The notes beneath the pieces are model-generated. The model searched no databases. It was not told where the DNA came from and saw only the letters and a list, made by a program, of their open reading frames with translations. A stretch of DNA of 64,000 nt from Aminipila butyrica (GTDB taxonomy: Bacteria; Bacillota; Clostridia; Peptostreptococcales; Anaerovoracaceae), in assembly GCF_010669305.1 (NCBI RefSeq), contig NZ_CP048649.1, positions 2,294,001 to 2,358,000 on the forward strand, given 5' to 3'. Positions 8,825 through 17,153 of this stretch are shown here, piece by piece (the stretch's first letter is position 1; each line of letters starts with the position of its first letter). The translations under genes were made by a program, and so were the position numbers.

Positions 8825-9286
8825 TTAAAACTGCCGAAATAAATTGACCATTTCAATCGCTCCAAGGGCGCAATCATAGCCTTTGTTCCCGGCCTTTGTC
8901 CCGGCACGTTCTATGGCCTGCTCAATATTTTCCGTGGTAATCACACCAAACAAGACAGGAATACCAGACTCCAATCCTATATGGGCAACCCCTTTTGACA
9001 CTTCGTTGCAGACATAATCATAATGGGTCGTGGTCCCTCTGATAACCGCTCCCAAGCAGATGACGGCATCATATTCCCCTGATTTGGCCATTTTGTCGGC
9101 CATCAGGGGAATCTCAAAGGCGCCCGGCACCCAAGCTACCTGAATATCCTCCTCCAAAACGCCATGGCGCCGCAGTCCATCCAGCGCCCCCGACAGCAGC
9201 TTTGCCACAATAAACTCGTTGAACCGAGCCGCTACAATACCCACCTTGACGTCTTCCGCTACCAGATTTCCTTCTATTACTCTCAT
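8825..9286 (-). CDS. ribH: 6,7-dimethyl-8-ribityllumazine synthase
   Basis: Condenses 5-amino-6-ribitylaminouracil with 3,4-dihydroxy-2-butanone 4-phosphate, the penultimate step of riboflavin synthesis. The 153-residue length is normal. Conserved features: ARFNEFI near residue 20 (aromatic substrate contact), PGAFEIP near 54-60, GAVIRGTTTHYDYV with the catalytic His near 88, and the C-terminal GYDCALGAIEM helix. It is the last gene of the rib operon, 74 bases after ribBA, with AGGAGG-like sequence before ATG. Expression should follow the FMN riboswitch far upstream. Confidence 0.97.
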   Translation of the reverse strand: MRVIEGNLVAEDVKVGIVAARFNEFIVAKLLSGALDGLRRHGVLEEDIQVAWVPGAFEIPLMADKMAKSGEYDAVICLGAVIRGTTTHYDYVCNEVSKGVAHIGLESGIPVLFGVITTENIEQAIERAGTKAGNKGYDCALGAIEMVNLFRQF

Positions 9287-9360
9287 CTATTTTCCTCCTT
9301 ACGTGTTATACAATTAGCATTTTTCTTTGTAATATCTCCACCATACGCGGTCTTCCAGAT

Positions 9361-10599
9361 TTACTGTCTGCCTCTTATTCGGTCTTTTATTTCTTCTCCG
9401 TGATAATCAAACAGATGCCCCATTTTTTTTTGCTTCGTTTGCAGATAAAATAAATCATAGTCATTGGCCTCTGCCTGAATGTCCACCCGCTGAGTAATAC
9501 CGATGCCATATGCGGAAAGCTGCCGCATCTTGTCCGGATTGTTGGTCATCAGCCGTACCTGATCCACCCCCAAATCCTTTAACATCTGTGCTGCCGTGGA
9601 ATAATCCCGCAGATCTTCCTCAAAACCCAGTGCCAAATTAGCCTCTACCGTATCCATTCCCTGTTCTTGCAAAGCGTAGGCCTTTAACTTGTTCATCAGG
9701 CCAATGCCTCGGCCTTCCTGCCGCATGTACAGCAGTACCCCGCAGCCCTCCTCCGCAATCCGCTTCATCGCCGCGTCATATTGCTGGCCGCAGTCACATT
9801 TCAGCGACCCCAGAGCATCTCCAGTCAAACACTCGGAATGAACCCGGCACAATATAGAATCCACGCTGTTGATATCCCCTTTAACCAAGGCTAAATGGTG
9901 CTCTCCGTTGATTCGATTCACATAGCCGTACGCGGTAAATTCTCCGTAGCGGGTAGGCAGTTTAACTGCCGCCACCTGTTCCACCAGCTGCTCCCGCTTC
10001 TGTCTAAATTCTTTTAAAGCTTCGATGGTCACAAATACCAAGCCATGCTCCCGAGCAAATTCTTTCAGAGCGGCGGTGCGCATCATTCCCCCATCATCTC
10101 CCATGATCTCGCAGCAGAGACCGCAAGCTTTCAGGCCCGCCAGTTCCATCAAATCCACGGTGGCTTCCGTATGTCCTGGCCGCTCCAACACACCAAAAGG
10201 CTTTGACAGAAGGGGAAACATGTGACCCGGTCTTCGGAAATCTGCTGCTTGTACCCCCTCTGTTACGGTCTTCATAGCGGTCACAGACCGCTCTAAGGCA
10301 GAAATACCTGTTGCGGTATCCACGTGGTCAATGGAGACGGTAAAGGCCGTCTGGTGGTTATCGGTGTTGGTCTGAACCATCTGCTCCAAGCCCAGCCTGT
10401 CAGCCAGCTCTCCGCTCATAGGCATACAGATTAGCCCCTTGCCATAAGTAGCCATAAAATTAACGTTTTCCGGAGTAGCAAATTGAGCAGCACAAATCAG
10501 ATCGCCTTCATTTTCTCGGTCCTCTGCATCTGTGACCAGAATCAGCTTACCTGCTTGCAGCGCCTCTAATGCTTCTTCAATGGTATTATATTTAAACAT
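9361..10599 (-). CDS. ribBA: Bifunctional DHBP synthase / GTP cyclohydrolase II
   Basis: Fusion enzyme supplying both riboflavin precursors. The N-terminal half (about 1-200; TDAEDRENEGDL and the TGISALERSVT region) makes 3,4-dihydroxy-2-butanone 4-phosphate from ribulose 5-phosphate. The C-terminal half (about 205-400; VHSECLTGDALGS with zinc Cys residues in LKCDCGQQ, and MRQEGRGIGL) opens GTP. I place the start at ATG 10599 (protein starting MFKYNTIEEAL, 412 residues) because it has AGGAGAAAGAG directly upstream; the longer in-frame reading runs back into ribE and adds a non-homologous 74-residue extension. Operon member between ribE and ribH. Confidence 0.96.
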   Translation of the reverse strand: MFKYNTIEEALEALQAGKLILVTDAEDRENEGDLICAAQFATPENVNFMATYGKGLICMPMSGELADRLGLEQMVQTNTDNHQTAFTVSIDHVDTATGISALERSVTAMKTVTEGVQAADFRRPGHMFPLLSKPFGVLERPGHTEATVDLMELAGLKACGLCCEIMGDDGGMMRTAALKEFAREHGLVFVTIEALKEFRQKREQLVEQVAAVKLPTRYGEFTAYGYVNRINGEHHLALVKGDINSVDSILCRVHSECLTGDALGSLKCDCGQQYDAAMKRIAEEGCGVLLYMRQEGRGIGLMNKLKAYALQEQGMDTVEANLALGFEEDLRDYSTAAQMLKDLGVDQVRLMTNNPDKMRQLSAYGIGITQRVDIQAEANDYDLFYLQTKQKKMGHLFDYHGEEIKDRIRGRQ

Positions 10600-10678
10600 A
10601 TCTCTTTCTCCTGTTCTTATAGTTTTTATGATAATAGGCAGAATAGCCGCGAACCCTTCCACTCCACCATGAAGTGGA

Positions 10679-11341
10679 TTAAAACCCTTGTTCCAACAGC
10701 CACTCCCGGCTGATTGGCTGACTGGCTTTCCAGCTTTGCTGCGCTGGGATTCCATCTGCTGCCAGCAGCTTTTCCACGTATTTTCCAATAACATCGTTCT
10801 CCAGATTAACTGCCTCTCCAACCTTTCGCTCCAACAGCGTGGTTTCCTGACCGGTGTGAGGAATCAAGGAGACCTGAAAGCTGTCCTTTTCCAACTTTGC
10901 TACAGTCAGGCTAACTCCATCGATGGCGATAGAGCCTTTTTCCACCAGATAATACATGATGGCGGGGGGTGCAGAAATCTTAACCCAGGTGGCAATTTCG
11001 TCGACAGTCTGGCTGACAATCGTACCGGTACCATCAATGTGACCGGAGACGATATGACCTCCAAATCGGCCTCCTGCGGCCATAGCCCGCTCCAGATTGA
11101 CGGTGCTCCCCAATTTTAACTGACCCAAAGTACTTCTAAAAAGGGTTTCCCCCATAACATCTGCCTCAAAGGTATTCGGCCCCAGTTCCCGTACCGTCAG
11201 ACAAACGCCATTTACTGCAACACTGTCTCCCAGCCTTAAATCCTCTAACACCCTGCGCCCTTCTACCTCCAGCGCACAAGAATTTCGCCCCCTGGTGATT
11301 CGCCGGACTGTACCTTTTTCTTCAACAATTCCCGTAAACAT
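10679..11341 (-). CDS. ribE: Riboflavin synthase alpha chain
   Basis: Dismutates two lumazine molecules to riboflavin. The start MFTGIVEEKG is the family's near-invariant N-terminus and has GGAGGGACTCC before ATG 11341, so the eight extra upstream residues of the longer frame are not used. The 220-residue protein has the expected internal duplication: two beta-barrel repeats (about 1-97 and 98-200), each with a substrate-site motif (GDSVAVNGVCLTV and GSIAIDGVSLTV). It sits 20 bases after ribD, consistent with one transcript. Confidence 0.96.
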   Translation of the reverse strand: MFTGIVEEKGTVRRITRGRNSCALEVEGRRVLEDLRLGDSVAVNGVCLTVRELGPNTFEADVMGETLFRSTLGQLKLGSTVNLERAMAAGGRFGGHIVSGHIDGTGTIVSQTVDEIATWVKISAPPAIMYYLVEKGSIAIDGVSLTVAKLEKDSFQVSLIPHTGQETTLLERKVGEAVNLENDVIGKYVEKLLAADGIPAQQSWKASQPISREWLLEQGF

Positions 11342-11361
11342 GGAGTCCCTCCTCTCTTTAC

Positions 11362-12477
11362 TCAAACATGGCCTGCCGCCTTGCTAACCTCCTGCTCAAT
11401 CAGCAGGTCTTCTCCTAGTAAGGTAACCTTTTTTTTCCTTAAAAGGATACTGTCCGTCGGGCAATCCCGCCCCAGCCCTTCCACCGGTGTCAAAGCATTT
11501 CGCCCGCCTAAAATCTTTGGTGCGATATAAGCGTAGATATAATCCACCAATCCGCTGTTGAGGGCTTGGTAATTCAAGGTTCCGCCGCCTTCCAGCAGGA
11601 CACTGTCTATTTCATTTTCCCCTAAGCGTTTCATTAGAGCGGCCAAGTCTACTCGTCCATCGCTCCCCGGCAGATACCACAGGGTGCAGCCTGCACGCCG
11701 AAGGGCTTCGGATTTTTCTTTGTCGTCAGAAGCCGTGGCCACATAGGTTTCAATGTCTCCGGCGGTAACTGCAATCTGGGAATCCAGCGGCAGCCTCAGC
11801 TGGCTGTCACAGATAATCCGCTTGGGATTTTTCGTATTTGGCAGACGACAGTCCAACCGCGGGTTGTCAGCCAGCACCGTCCCAATGCCCACCAAGATGG
11901 ACGCATATCGATGGCGCAGCTGATGTACGTGCTCCCTGGCCACCGGGCCTGTAATCCACCGGGACAGGCCGGTGTGCGCCGCTATTTTTCCGTCCATGGT
12001 CATGGCGTATTTCATGGCCACAAATGGTTGCTTTTTCACAGCGTAATAAAAAAATACACGGTTTAGCTGCCTGCATTCCTTTTGTAAAATGCCTGAGGTA
12101 ACCTGAATTCCTGCTTTCTGGAGAATAGAAGCACCCTTTCCAGCCACCAGGGGATTGGGATCTTCGGTGCCGATGACCACTCGGGCGATACGGCTTTCTA
12201 GAATTGCCTCTGTACAAGGAGGTGTTCTGCCGTAGTGGCAGCAAGGTTCTAAATTTACGTATAAGGTAGCTCCAGCAGGATCCTCCTTGCAGGCCGCCAG
12301 GGCCACCCGCTCTCCGTGGGGCAGCCCCGCCCGCTCATGGAAGCCCTGTCCAATAATTTGCCCATCCTTGACGATAACCGCCCCCACCATGGGATTCGGA
12401 CTGGTCCAGCCTTCTGCCTTTGCCGCCAGTTCCAGCGCCAGCCTCATATAGCCTTCATCGTTTTCCATCTGACTCAA
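11362..12477 (-). CDS. ribD: Bifunctional riboflavin deaminase/reductase
   Basis: Deaminates and then reduces the pyrimidine intermediate after GTP cyclohydrolase. The N-terminal zinc deaminase (about 1-145) has LPHGERVALA in place of the usual HAE and LEPCCHYGRTPPC for the zinc Cys pair. The C-terminal reductase (about 150-360) has SRWITG, a VGIGTVLADNPRL segment and SVLLEGGGTLN. The best spaced start is a TTG at 12477, 7 bases after GGAGG; an ATG three codons later (12468) is the alternative. First gene of the rib operon, directly after the FMN-riboswitch leader. Confidence 0.95.
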   Translation of the reverse strand: MSQMENDEGYMRLALELAAKAEGWTSPNPMVGAVIVKDGQIIGQGFHERAGLPHGERVALAACKEDPAGATLYVNLEPCCHYGRTPPCTEAILESRIARVVIGTEDPNPLVAGKGASILQKAGIQVTSGILQKECRQLNRVFFYYAVKKQPFVAMKYAMTMDGKIAAHTGLSRWITGPVAREHVHQLRHRYASILVGIGTVLADNPRLDCRLPNTKNPKRIICDSQLRLPLDSQIAVTAGDIETYVATASDDKEKSEALRRAGCTLWYLPGSDGRVDLAALMKRLGENEIDSVLLEGGGTLNYQALNSGLVDYIYAYIAPKILGGRNALTPVEGLGRDCPTDSILLRKKKVTLLGEDLLIEQEVSKAAGHV

Positions 12478-12508
12478 TTTGCCCCCTCCTGCCAAAACTG
12501 CAATAAAA

Positions 12509-12534
12509 ATACCCTAGAGAATTCTCCAGGGTAT
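12509..12534 (-). terminator. Second intrinsic terminator in the rib leader
   Basis: On the minus strand ATACCCTGGAGAA and TTCTCTAGGGTAT form a stem of about 12 bp (one G-T pair), followed by TTTTTATTGCAG, about 30 bases before the ribD start. It lies downstream of the riboswitch's own terminator and shares its 3' tail sequence. Confidence 0.7.
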
Positions 12535-12631
12535 CTTGTAGATGAAGTAAGCTACCGAACCTTTGCTGCTGCAACAGCCTACACAAAAACAGATTGCAGA
12601 AGCAGCTCCGCTTCTCAGCTGCAATAAAAAA

Positions 12632-12656
12632 CTCCGAAATGAAAAACATTTCAGAG
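12632..12656 (-). terminator. FMN-riboswitch expression-platform terminator
   Basis: On the minus strand CTCTGAAATG, loop of five T, CATTTCGGAG, then TTTTTTATTGCAG. It lies about 30 bases after the aptamer, the normal place for FMN-controlled transcription termination. Confidence 0.8.
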
Positions 12657-12687
12657 CACTGTAAACAAACGCTGATAACTTGCGTAT

Positions 12688-12812
12688 ATCTTCTTTCATC
12701 CAGACTATACTGTCGGTATGGGAATCTAACCCATTCTGCCTGTCGGCTCGCGGACTCGTAGCACCTTCGCTCATTACCGCCGGTGAGGATTTTCACCTCG
12801 CCCTGAAGATTC
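12688..12812 (-). ncRNA. FMN (RFN) riboswitch aptamer
   Basis: Read on the minus strand, all conserved blocks of the RFN element are present in order: CTTCAGGGCGAGGTGAAA, CCGGCGGTAATGAGCG, AGTCCGCGAGC, GACAGGCAGAATGG, GATTCC, CCGACAGTATAGTCTGG and ATGAAAGAAGA. It binds FMN and, when occupied, favours the downstream terminator, shutting off ribDE-BA-H. It lies about 210 bases before ribD. Confidence 0.96.
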
Positions 12813-13056
12813 TTATTTAATTTTCTTTAACACATTAAATTCTATCGCTTTTTACATTCAGTAAAAATATGATATACACACCATATCACATCAAAAGTTA
12901 TTTTGCAATATACATTTTACATTTTCTCTCCTCCCTATATGACCTAAACTTGTTTCAGCTATGTCTGCCTTACCAACTCTGACAATAGTTGCATGCCGCT
13001 AATTTTTATATTTTCTACCTTCCTGTGCAAACTATAGTAGAAAGGATGGTGATTTT

Positions 13057-13212
13057 ATGTTAAATGCTGATTCTCCTGTCAATAAAGATGCTTTCACCAA
13101 GAATGCTTTTGCAAATCTTAGTGCATCAAGTCATTCGGAGATTACTGCATTGGAACAGAAACTTCAGGAAAGTTCTGGAGAAAAGGTTGTTCTGATTGCA
13201 TATCATATGTAA
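13057..13212 (+). CDS. Small protein, 51 residues, unknown
   Basis: A short gene with an AAAGGATGGTGA ribosome site 5 bases before ATG 13057 and a strong terminator beginning 5 bases after TAA. The product starts MLNADSPVNKDAFTKNAF and ends KVVLIAYHM; the middle (about residues 24-42) looks like a helix rich in Glu, Gln and Ser. I recognise no family, signal peptide or membrane segment. It is alone on the plus strand between the rib leader and malic enzyme. The ribosome site and terminator are the reasons to believe it; a small RNA carrying this frame is possible. Confidence 0.6.
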   Translation: MLNADSPVNKDAFTKNAFANLSASSHSEITALEQKLQESSGEKVVLIAYHM

Positions 13213-13217
13213 GATAT

Positions 13218-13271
13218 TTGGCATCAGTAAATATTTGCTGATGCCAAGTTTTTTAGAGCCTCTCAGAGGCT
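13218..13271 (+). terminator. Two tandem terminators
   Basis: First TTGGCATCAG and CTGATGCCAA (13218-13247) followed by a six-T run; then AGCCTC, tca, GAGGCT (13257-13271) followed by TTTTTTATTA. Both have T-tracts on the plus strand, so they serve the 51-residue gene and may also block antisense entry into the malic enzyme gene. Confidence 0.85.
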
Positions 13272-13277
13272 TTTTTA

Positions 13278-14450
13278 TTATAGTCGATTAATTCCCAGCC
13301 GCCGAGCTTCTTCCTCAACGGCACGAGCCACCGCCTGCGCTACCCTGTCATCGAAAGGATCCGGTATAATGTATTCCGGGCATAGTTCATCTGTTGAAAT
13401 AACACCCGCTATAGCCTGCGCCGCTGCCATCTTCATGCTGTCTGTAATATCTGTGGCCCTTACTGCCAAAGCACCTTTAAACACGCCTGGAAATACCAGC
13501 ACGTTGTTAATCTGATTCGGAAAATCGCTTCTTCCGGTACCCACAATGTATGCGCCCGCTTCCAGAGCCTCTTCTGGCATGATCTCCGGCGTCGGATTCG
13601 CCATCGCTAAAATAATCGGCTTTGTCTTCATGGAACGAACCATTTCCTGGCTGACCAATCCGCCTTTGGAAACCCCCACGAAAACATCGGCCCCCTTCAT
13701 GGCATCTGCTAAGCTGCCTGTTTTTTTCTCTCGATTGGTAAGTCTGGCGATTTCCCCTTTGGCTCCTTCCTCTGGGGTAATGCCTTGACAGAGTATTCCT
13801 TTGCTGTCGCACACGATGATATCCCGAAATCCAGCATCTAACAACAGTTTTGTAATAGATATGCCGGCAGCTCCCGCCCCGTTCATAACAATGCTCAGGT
13901 CTCGCGGCTCCTGCCCTTTTAACTTGACTGCATTTATCAGCGCTGCGGTCACTACGATGGCTGTACCGTGCTGATCATCGTGAAACACGGGGATATCGCA
14001 TAATTCTTTTAAGCGTCTTTCCACTTCAAAGCAGGCAGGTGCACCGATATCTTCCAAATTAATACCCCCAAAGCTTTTTGAGATTTTATAGATGACTTGC
14101 ACCAGCTCATCCACATCCTTAGTATCTACGCAAAGGGGGAAGGCATCTACACCAGCAAACTCTTTAAATAGCACACACTTTCCTTCCATAACCGGCATAC
14201 CAGCACTGGGACCGATATCTCCCAGTCCCAGAACTGCCGTGCCGTTTGTAATGACGGCTACCAAATTCGATTTTCTAGTGTAGTCATAAGCTTTGCTCTC
14301 ATTTTTTTGAATCTCTAAGCAAGGCGCTGCCACCCCCGGCGTATAAGCCACCGCCAAATCCTCTCGGCTGGCTACTTTGGCTCTCGAAATAACTTCAATC
14401 TTTCCGCCCCACTCCTTATGAGCTTTTAAAGCATATTGTCCGTTGTCCAT
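13278..14450 (-). CDS. NAD(P)-dependent malic enzyme
   Basis: Oxidatively decarboxylates malate to pyruvate. The protein starting MDNGQYALKAHKEWGG (390 residues) is the short bacterial form without a phosphotransacetylase domain. Seen: SRAKVASREDLAVAYTPGVAAPC (first catalytic Tyr region), a Lys/Asp metal-site segment DDQHGTAIVVTAALINA, the nucleotide fold GAGAAGISI, and an ILAMANPTPEI motif. GGGAGAAAG precedes ATG 14450; a longer frame adds 18 residues from the aspartase end and is not favoured. It lies 16 bases after aspartase on the same transcript, suggesting an aspartate or C4-acid to pyruvate route, although fumarase is not in the window. Confidence 0.94.
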   Translation of the reverse strand: MDNGQYALKAHKEWGGKIEVISRAKVASREDLAVAYTPGVAAPCLEIQKNESKAYDYTRKSNLVAVITNGTAVLGLGDIGPSAGMPVMEGKCVLFKEFAGVDAFPLCVDTKDVDELVQVIYKISKSFGGINLEDIGAPACFEVERRLKELCDIPVFHDDQHGTAIVVTAALINAVKLKGQEPRDLSIVMNGAGAAGISITKLLLDAGFRDIIVCDSKGILCQGITPEEGAKGEIARLTNREKKTGSLADAMKGADVFVGVSKGGLVSQEMVRSMKTKPIILAMANPTPEIMPEEALEAGAYIVGTGRSDFPNQINNVLVFPGVFKGALAVRATDITDSMKMAAAQAIAGVISTDELCPEYIIPDPFDDRVAQAVARAVEEEARRLGINRL

Positions 14451-14466
14451 GTTGTTTCTTTCTCCC

Positions 14467-15858
14467 TTACTCTGTTGCAAACTGCGGCATAAAGCGGCTT
14501 TCATCCAAAATTCGATCTAACTGATTCTTACTGACTCCACAGGCCAAGGCTCCTTCCAGAATCGGTGTACCCTCTTCCATGAAGTCTTTTGCTATTTGCG
14601 CAGCCTTCTTATATCCAATCACCGGACAAAGGGCTGTGACAAATCCGGTAGAGTGGTAGAGCAGGTCCTCACACGTCTGCCGATTGGCAGCAATATCCTT
14701 CACGCAGTTGTGAACAAAAGTGTCAATGCCATTTATCATTAAAGTCATGGATTCAAATATTCGGTTAAATACCACTGGCTCAAAAGCATTCAGCTCTAGC
14801 TGACCGCCCTCACAGGCCATGGACACCGTTACATCGTTGCCGATAACCGCAAAAGCACACTGGTTCAGTACCTCTGGGATAACCGGATTGATTTTTCCCG
14901 GCATGATGGAGGAGCCGTTTTGCTTAGCTGGAATTGTAATTTCTCCCAGTCCGGCTTTCGGTCCTGAATTCATCAAGCGGATGTCGTTTGCCATCTTGGA
15001 TAAACTGATGGCACTGGTTTTCAACGCAGAAGATACCACAGAAAATCCGTCAATATTCTGAGTCCCATCCACCATATCTTCACAAGGCTTCAAGGGCAGA
15101 CCGCTGACTTCGCTTAAGGCCGACACAATATGTTTCTCATAATACTCGGAAGCATTAATGCCAGTCCCTATAGCCGTGGCCCCCATATTGATAAAGAGCA
15201 GTTCTTTAATGGCATTCTGAATGCGGCTTCTGTCCCTCTTAACCACCGTGGCGTAGGCATGGAATTCCTGGCCCAAGGTGATGGGTACAGCATCCATCAG
15301 CTGCGTTCTGCCTATTTTTAATACATCCTTAAACTCTCTGCTCTTGGCCATCAGGGCTTCGTAAAGTTCATTTAACTTATCTAGGAGCTCTAAGCCGGTC
15401 CGGTACAAGGAAATCTTTAAGGACGTAGGATATACGTCATTGGTGGACTGTGCCTTGTTCACATGGTCATTTGGATGGCAGTATTGATATTCGCCTTTCT
15501 CCCTGCCCAGAAGGCCCAAGGCGATATTAGCGATTACTTCATTAGCATTCATATTGGTAGAGGTTCCCGCTCCACCCTGAATCTGATCGACAATAAACTG
15601 GTCGTGAAAACGGCCATTTAGAATTTCATCACAGGCCTCTGCAATGGCCTGTGCAACTTCTCTGTCCAGTCCCCCCGCCTTAGCGTTGGTCACAGCACAA
15701 GCCTTCTTAATCTCCGCCAAGGAACGGATCTGCACCGCTGGAATGGACTTCCCAGTCATATTAAAATTTTCCTTTGCCCGCAGGGACTGCACCCCATAAT
15801 AAGCTTCTGCTGGTACCTTTTTCCTGCCTACTGAATCTGTTTCAAAACGAAAGTCCAT
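14467..15858 (-). CDS. aspA: Aspartate ammonia-lyase (aspartase)
   Basis: Reversibly converts aspartate to fumarate and ammonia. The 463-residue product belongs to the aspartase/fumarase superfamily: the GSSIMPGKINP signature loop is present with the catalytic Ser. Around it the sequence reads PVIPEVLNQ and LNAFEPVV, which matches aspartases (NPVIPEVxNQ, LNVMEPV) and not class II fumarases (NPTQCEALTM), so aspartase is preferred. N-terminal VPAEAYYGVQSLRA also fits. Start at ATG 15858 after AGGTGGAGG; the longer reading adds 22 unlikely residues. It leads an operon with malic enzyme and is divergent from a LysR gene, the likely regulator. Confidence 0.88.
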   Translation of the reverse strand: MDFRFETDSVGRKKVPAEAYYGVQSLRAKENFNMTGKSIPAVQIRSLAEIKKACAVTNAKAGGLDREVAQAIAEACDEILNGRFHDQFIVDQIQGGAGTSTNMNANEVIANIALGLLGREKGEYQYCHPNDHVNKAQSTNDVYPTSLKISLYRTGLELLDKLNELYEALMAKSREFKDVLKIGRTQLMDAVPITLGQEFHAYATVVKRDRSRIQNAIKELLFINMGATAIGTGINASEYYEKHIVSALSEVSGLPLKPCEDMVDGTQNIDGFSVVSSALKTSAISLSKMANDIRLMNSGPKAGLGEITIPAKQNGSSIMPGKINPVIPEVLNQCAFAVIGNDVTVSMACEGGQLELNAFEPVVFNRIFESMTLMINGIDTFVHNCVKDIAANRQTCEDLLYHSTGFVTALCPVIGYKKAAQIAKDFMEEGTPILEGALACGVSKNQLDRILDESRFMPQFATE

Positions 15859-16055
15859 GGCTTTCCTCCACCTTTCTTTTCTTGTACTTTGTCGTACATT
15901 TCTTTGACATTGCCTGAGCTGCATGTTGTTGCTCTACCTGGGCTGAATCTGTTGACTATTTGTTGCCTATATTCTATAATACAGAGGTAATATATTCAAA
16001 TACTTATATCATTATATGTATTATATCCTTTTTATTATAACGTTAAGGAGTACCG
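15859..16055. promoter_or_regulatory. Divergent aspA / lysR control region
   Basis: 197 AT-rich bases between two divergent starts. Around 15970-16030 there are overlapping dyads, for example ATAATAC...GTATTAT and ATAC-N14-GTAT, of the T-N11-A kind bound by LysR proteins, and TATTAT-like -10 sequences on the minus strand. No clean -35/-10 pair stands out. Confidence 0.45.
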
Positions 16056-17024
16056 ATGTTTGCCAAGAAAGATTTAATCTACGCCGTCTACAAGGAAAAA
16101 AGCTTTTCAAAGGCGGCAGAAAGCCTGTTTATTTCCCAGCCTTCCCTGAGTGCCATGATTAAGAAGGTCGAATCCAAGGTAGGGGAACCCATCTTTGACC
16201 GCAGTACCAACCCCATCCAACTGACGGAAATCGGCAAGAAATACATCGCTTGCTGTGAAGCGATCGCCAAGACCGAAGATACCTTTGCTAATTATTTAAA
16301 TGACACATATGAGCTAAAAACTGGCTCCCTGGCCCTTGGCAGCAATCACCTTTTTATGGCCAACGTCCTGCCCAAATTTATCGAAATATTTGTCGGGCGA
16401 TATCCCTATATTGATTTAAATCTGGTAGATTCCCATAGTCACGATTTGGAGAAAAAGCTATTGGACGGGGAATTGGATTTAATCATTGACAATAAAGAAC
16501 TAAATCCCTCTATTTATGAAAAATTCTTTTTAGGCACTGAATTCCTACTATTAGCTGTTCCCAGAAAATTAGAAATAAATCAAGGCTTAGAGAAATATCA
16601 ACTCTCCTATAAAGATATCCTTAAAAACCGACACATCGACGATGACCAGGTGCTGTCCACACCTCTGTCCTTCTTTGCCCACACGCCTTTTGTGCTCATG
16701 CCAGAAGGAAACGATACCCGGACTCGGACGAACAACATCTTTCTTCGCCAGTCCATCAAGCCCAACTTGCTCTTCCAGCTGAATCAGCTGGCCACCGTGT
16801 ATACCATTATTTCCATCGGTCTTGGCAGTTCCTTTATCAGTGATACGCTGATTAAGCAGTCTCCCGCCATGCAGACTCAACTGGTCTTTTACAAGGTCGA
16901 CGACCCAGATACCAAACGAAAGGTGTTCTTCCATGCTAAAAAGAATCGCTACATGACAAAGGCCATGGAAGAGTTTATCGCGATCAGTAAAAAATACAGC
17001 CCCCTGTCCAGTCTTACAGAATGA
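16056..17024 (+). CDS. LysR-family transcriptional regulator
   Basis: A 322-residue regulator. The N-terminal winged helix-turn-helix is visible at about 3-60 (VYKEKSFSKAAESLFISQPSLSAMIKKVE type pattern, followed by the wing). The remainder is a periplasmic-binding-like effector domain (about 90-300) with the usual FVGRYPYIDLNLVD strand. AAGGAG lies 6 bases before ATG. It is divergent from aspA-malic enzyme with a shared control region, so a C4-acid or aspartate effector is likely but inferred. A small terminator hairpin follows the gene. Confidence 0.92.
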   Translation: MFAKKDLIYAVYKEKSFSKAAESLFISQPSLSAMIKKVESKVGEPIFDRSTNPIQLTEIGKKYIACCEAIAKTEDTFANYLNDTYELKTGSLALGSNHLFMANVLPKFIEIFVGRYPYIDLNLVDSHSHDLEKKLLDGELDLIIDNKELNPSIYEKFFLGTEFLLLAVPRKLEINQGLEKYQLSYKDILKNRHIDDDQVLSTPLSFFAHTPFVLMPEGNDTRTRTNNIFLRQSIKPNLLFQLNQLATVYTIISIGLGSSFISDTLIKQSPAMQTQLVFYKVDDPDTKRKVFFHAKKNRYMTKAMEEFIAISKKYSPLSSLTE

Positions 17025-17036
17025 GCAGGGTCCAGA

Positions 17037-17055
17037 AATATGCTCTTAGCATATT
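17037..17055 (+). terminator. Terminator of the LysR gene
   Basis: AATATGCT, loop CTT, AGCATATT, then TTCTA. It lies 12 bases after the stop codon. Confidence 0.6.
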
Positions 17056-17064
17056 TTCTACATA

Positions 17065-17093
17065 AAAAAACGCAGCAGTCTAAAACTGCTGCG
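17065..17093 (-). terminator. Terminator of the permease/peptidase operon
   Basis: On the minus strand CGCAGCAGT, loop TTTAG, ACTGCTGCG, followed by seven T. It lies about 60 bases after the D-aminopeptidase stop. Confidence 0.85.
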
Positions 17094-17153
17094 CCCTGCG
17101 GTCTTCTTTGCAAAAACTCCCCTAAGTTTACTTTTTCACCTAAGCCATCATCT

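Noticed and set aside
10600..10821. 74-residue N-terminal extension of RibBA
   Set aside because: It overlaps ribE, has no homology-like features, and an AGGAGA site precedes the inner ATG.
12455..12796. Reading frames of 86-113 residues over the FMN leader
   Set aside because: They translate the riboswitch and terminators; RNA function explains the sequence.
14467..15858. Class II fumarase
   Set aside because: The signature loop continues PVIPEVLNQ and LNAFEPVV, as in aspartases, not PTQCEAL as in fumarases.
16088..16934. Minus-strand frames inside the LysR gene
   Set aside because: Antisense shadows without ribosome sites or family resemblance; the plus-strand LysR reading is clear.
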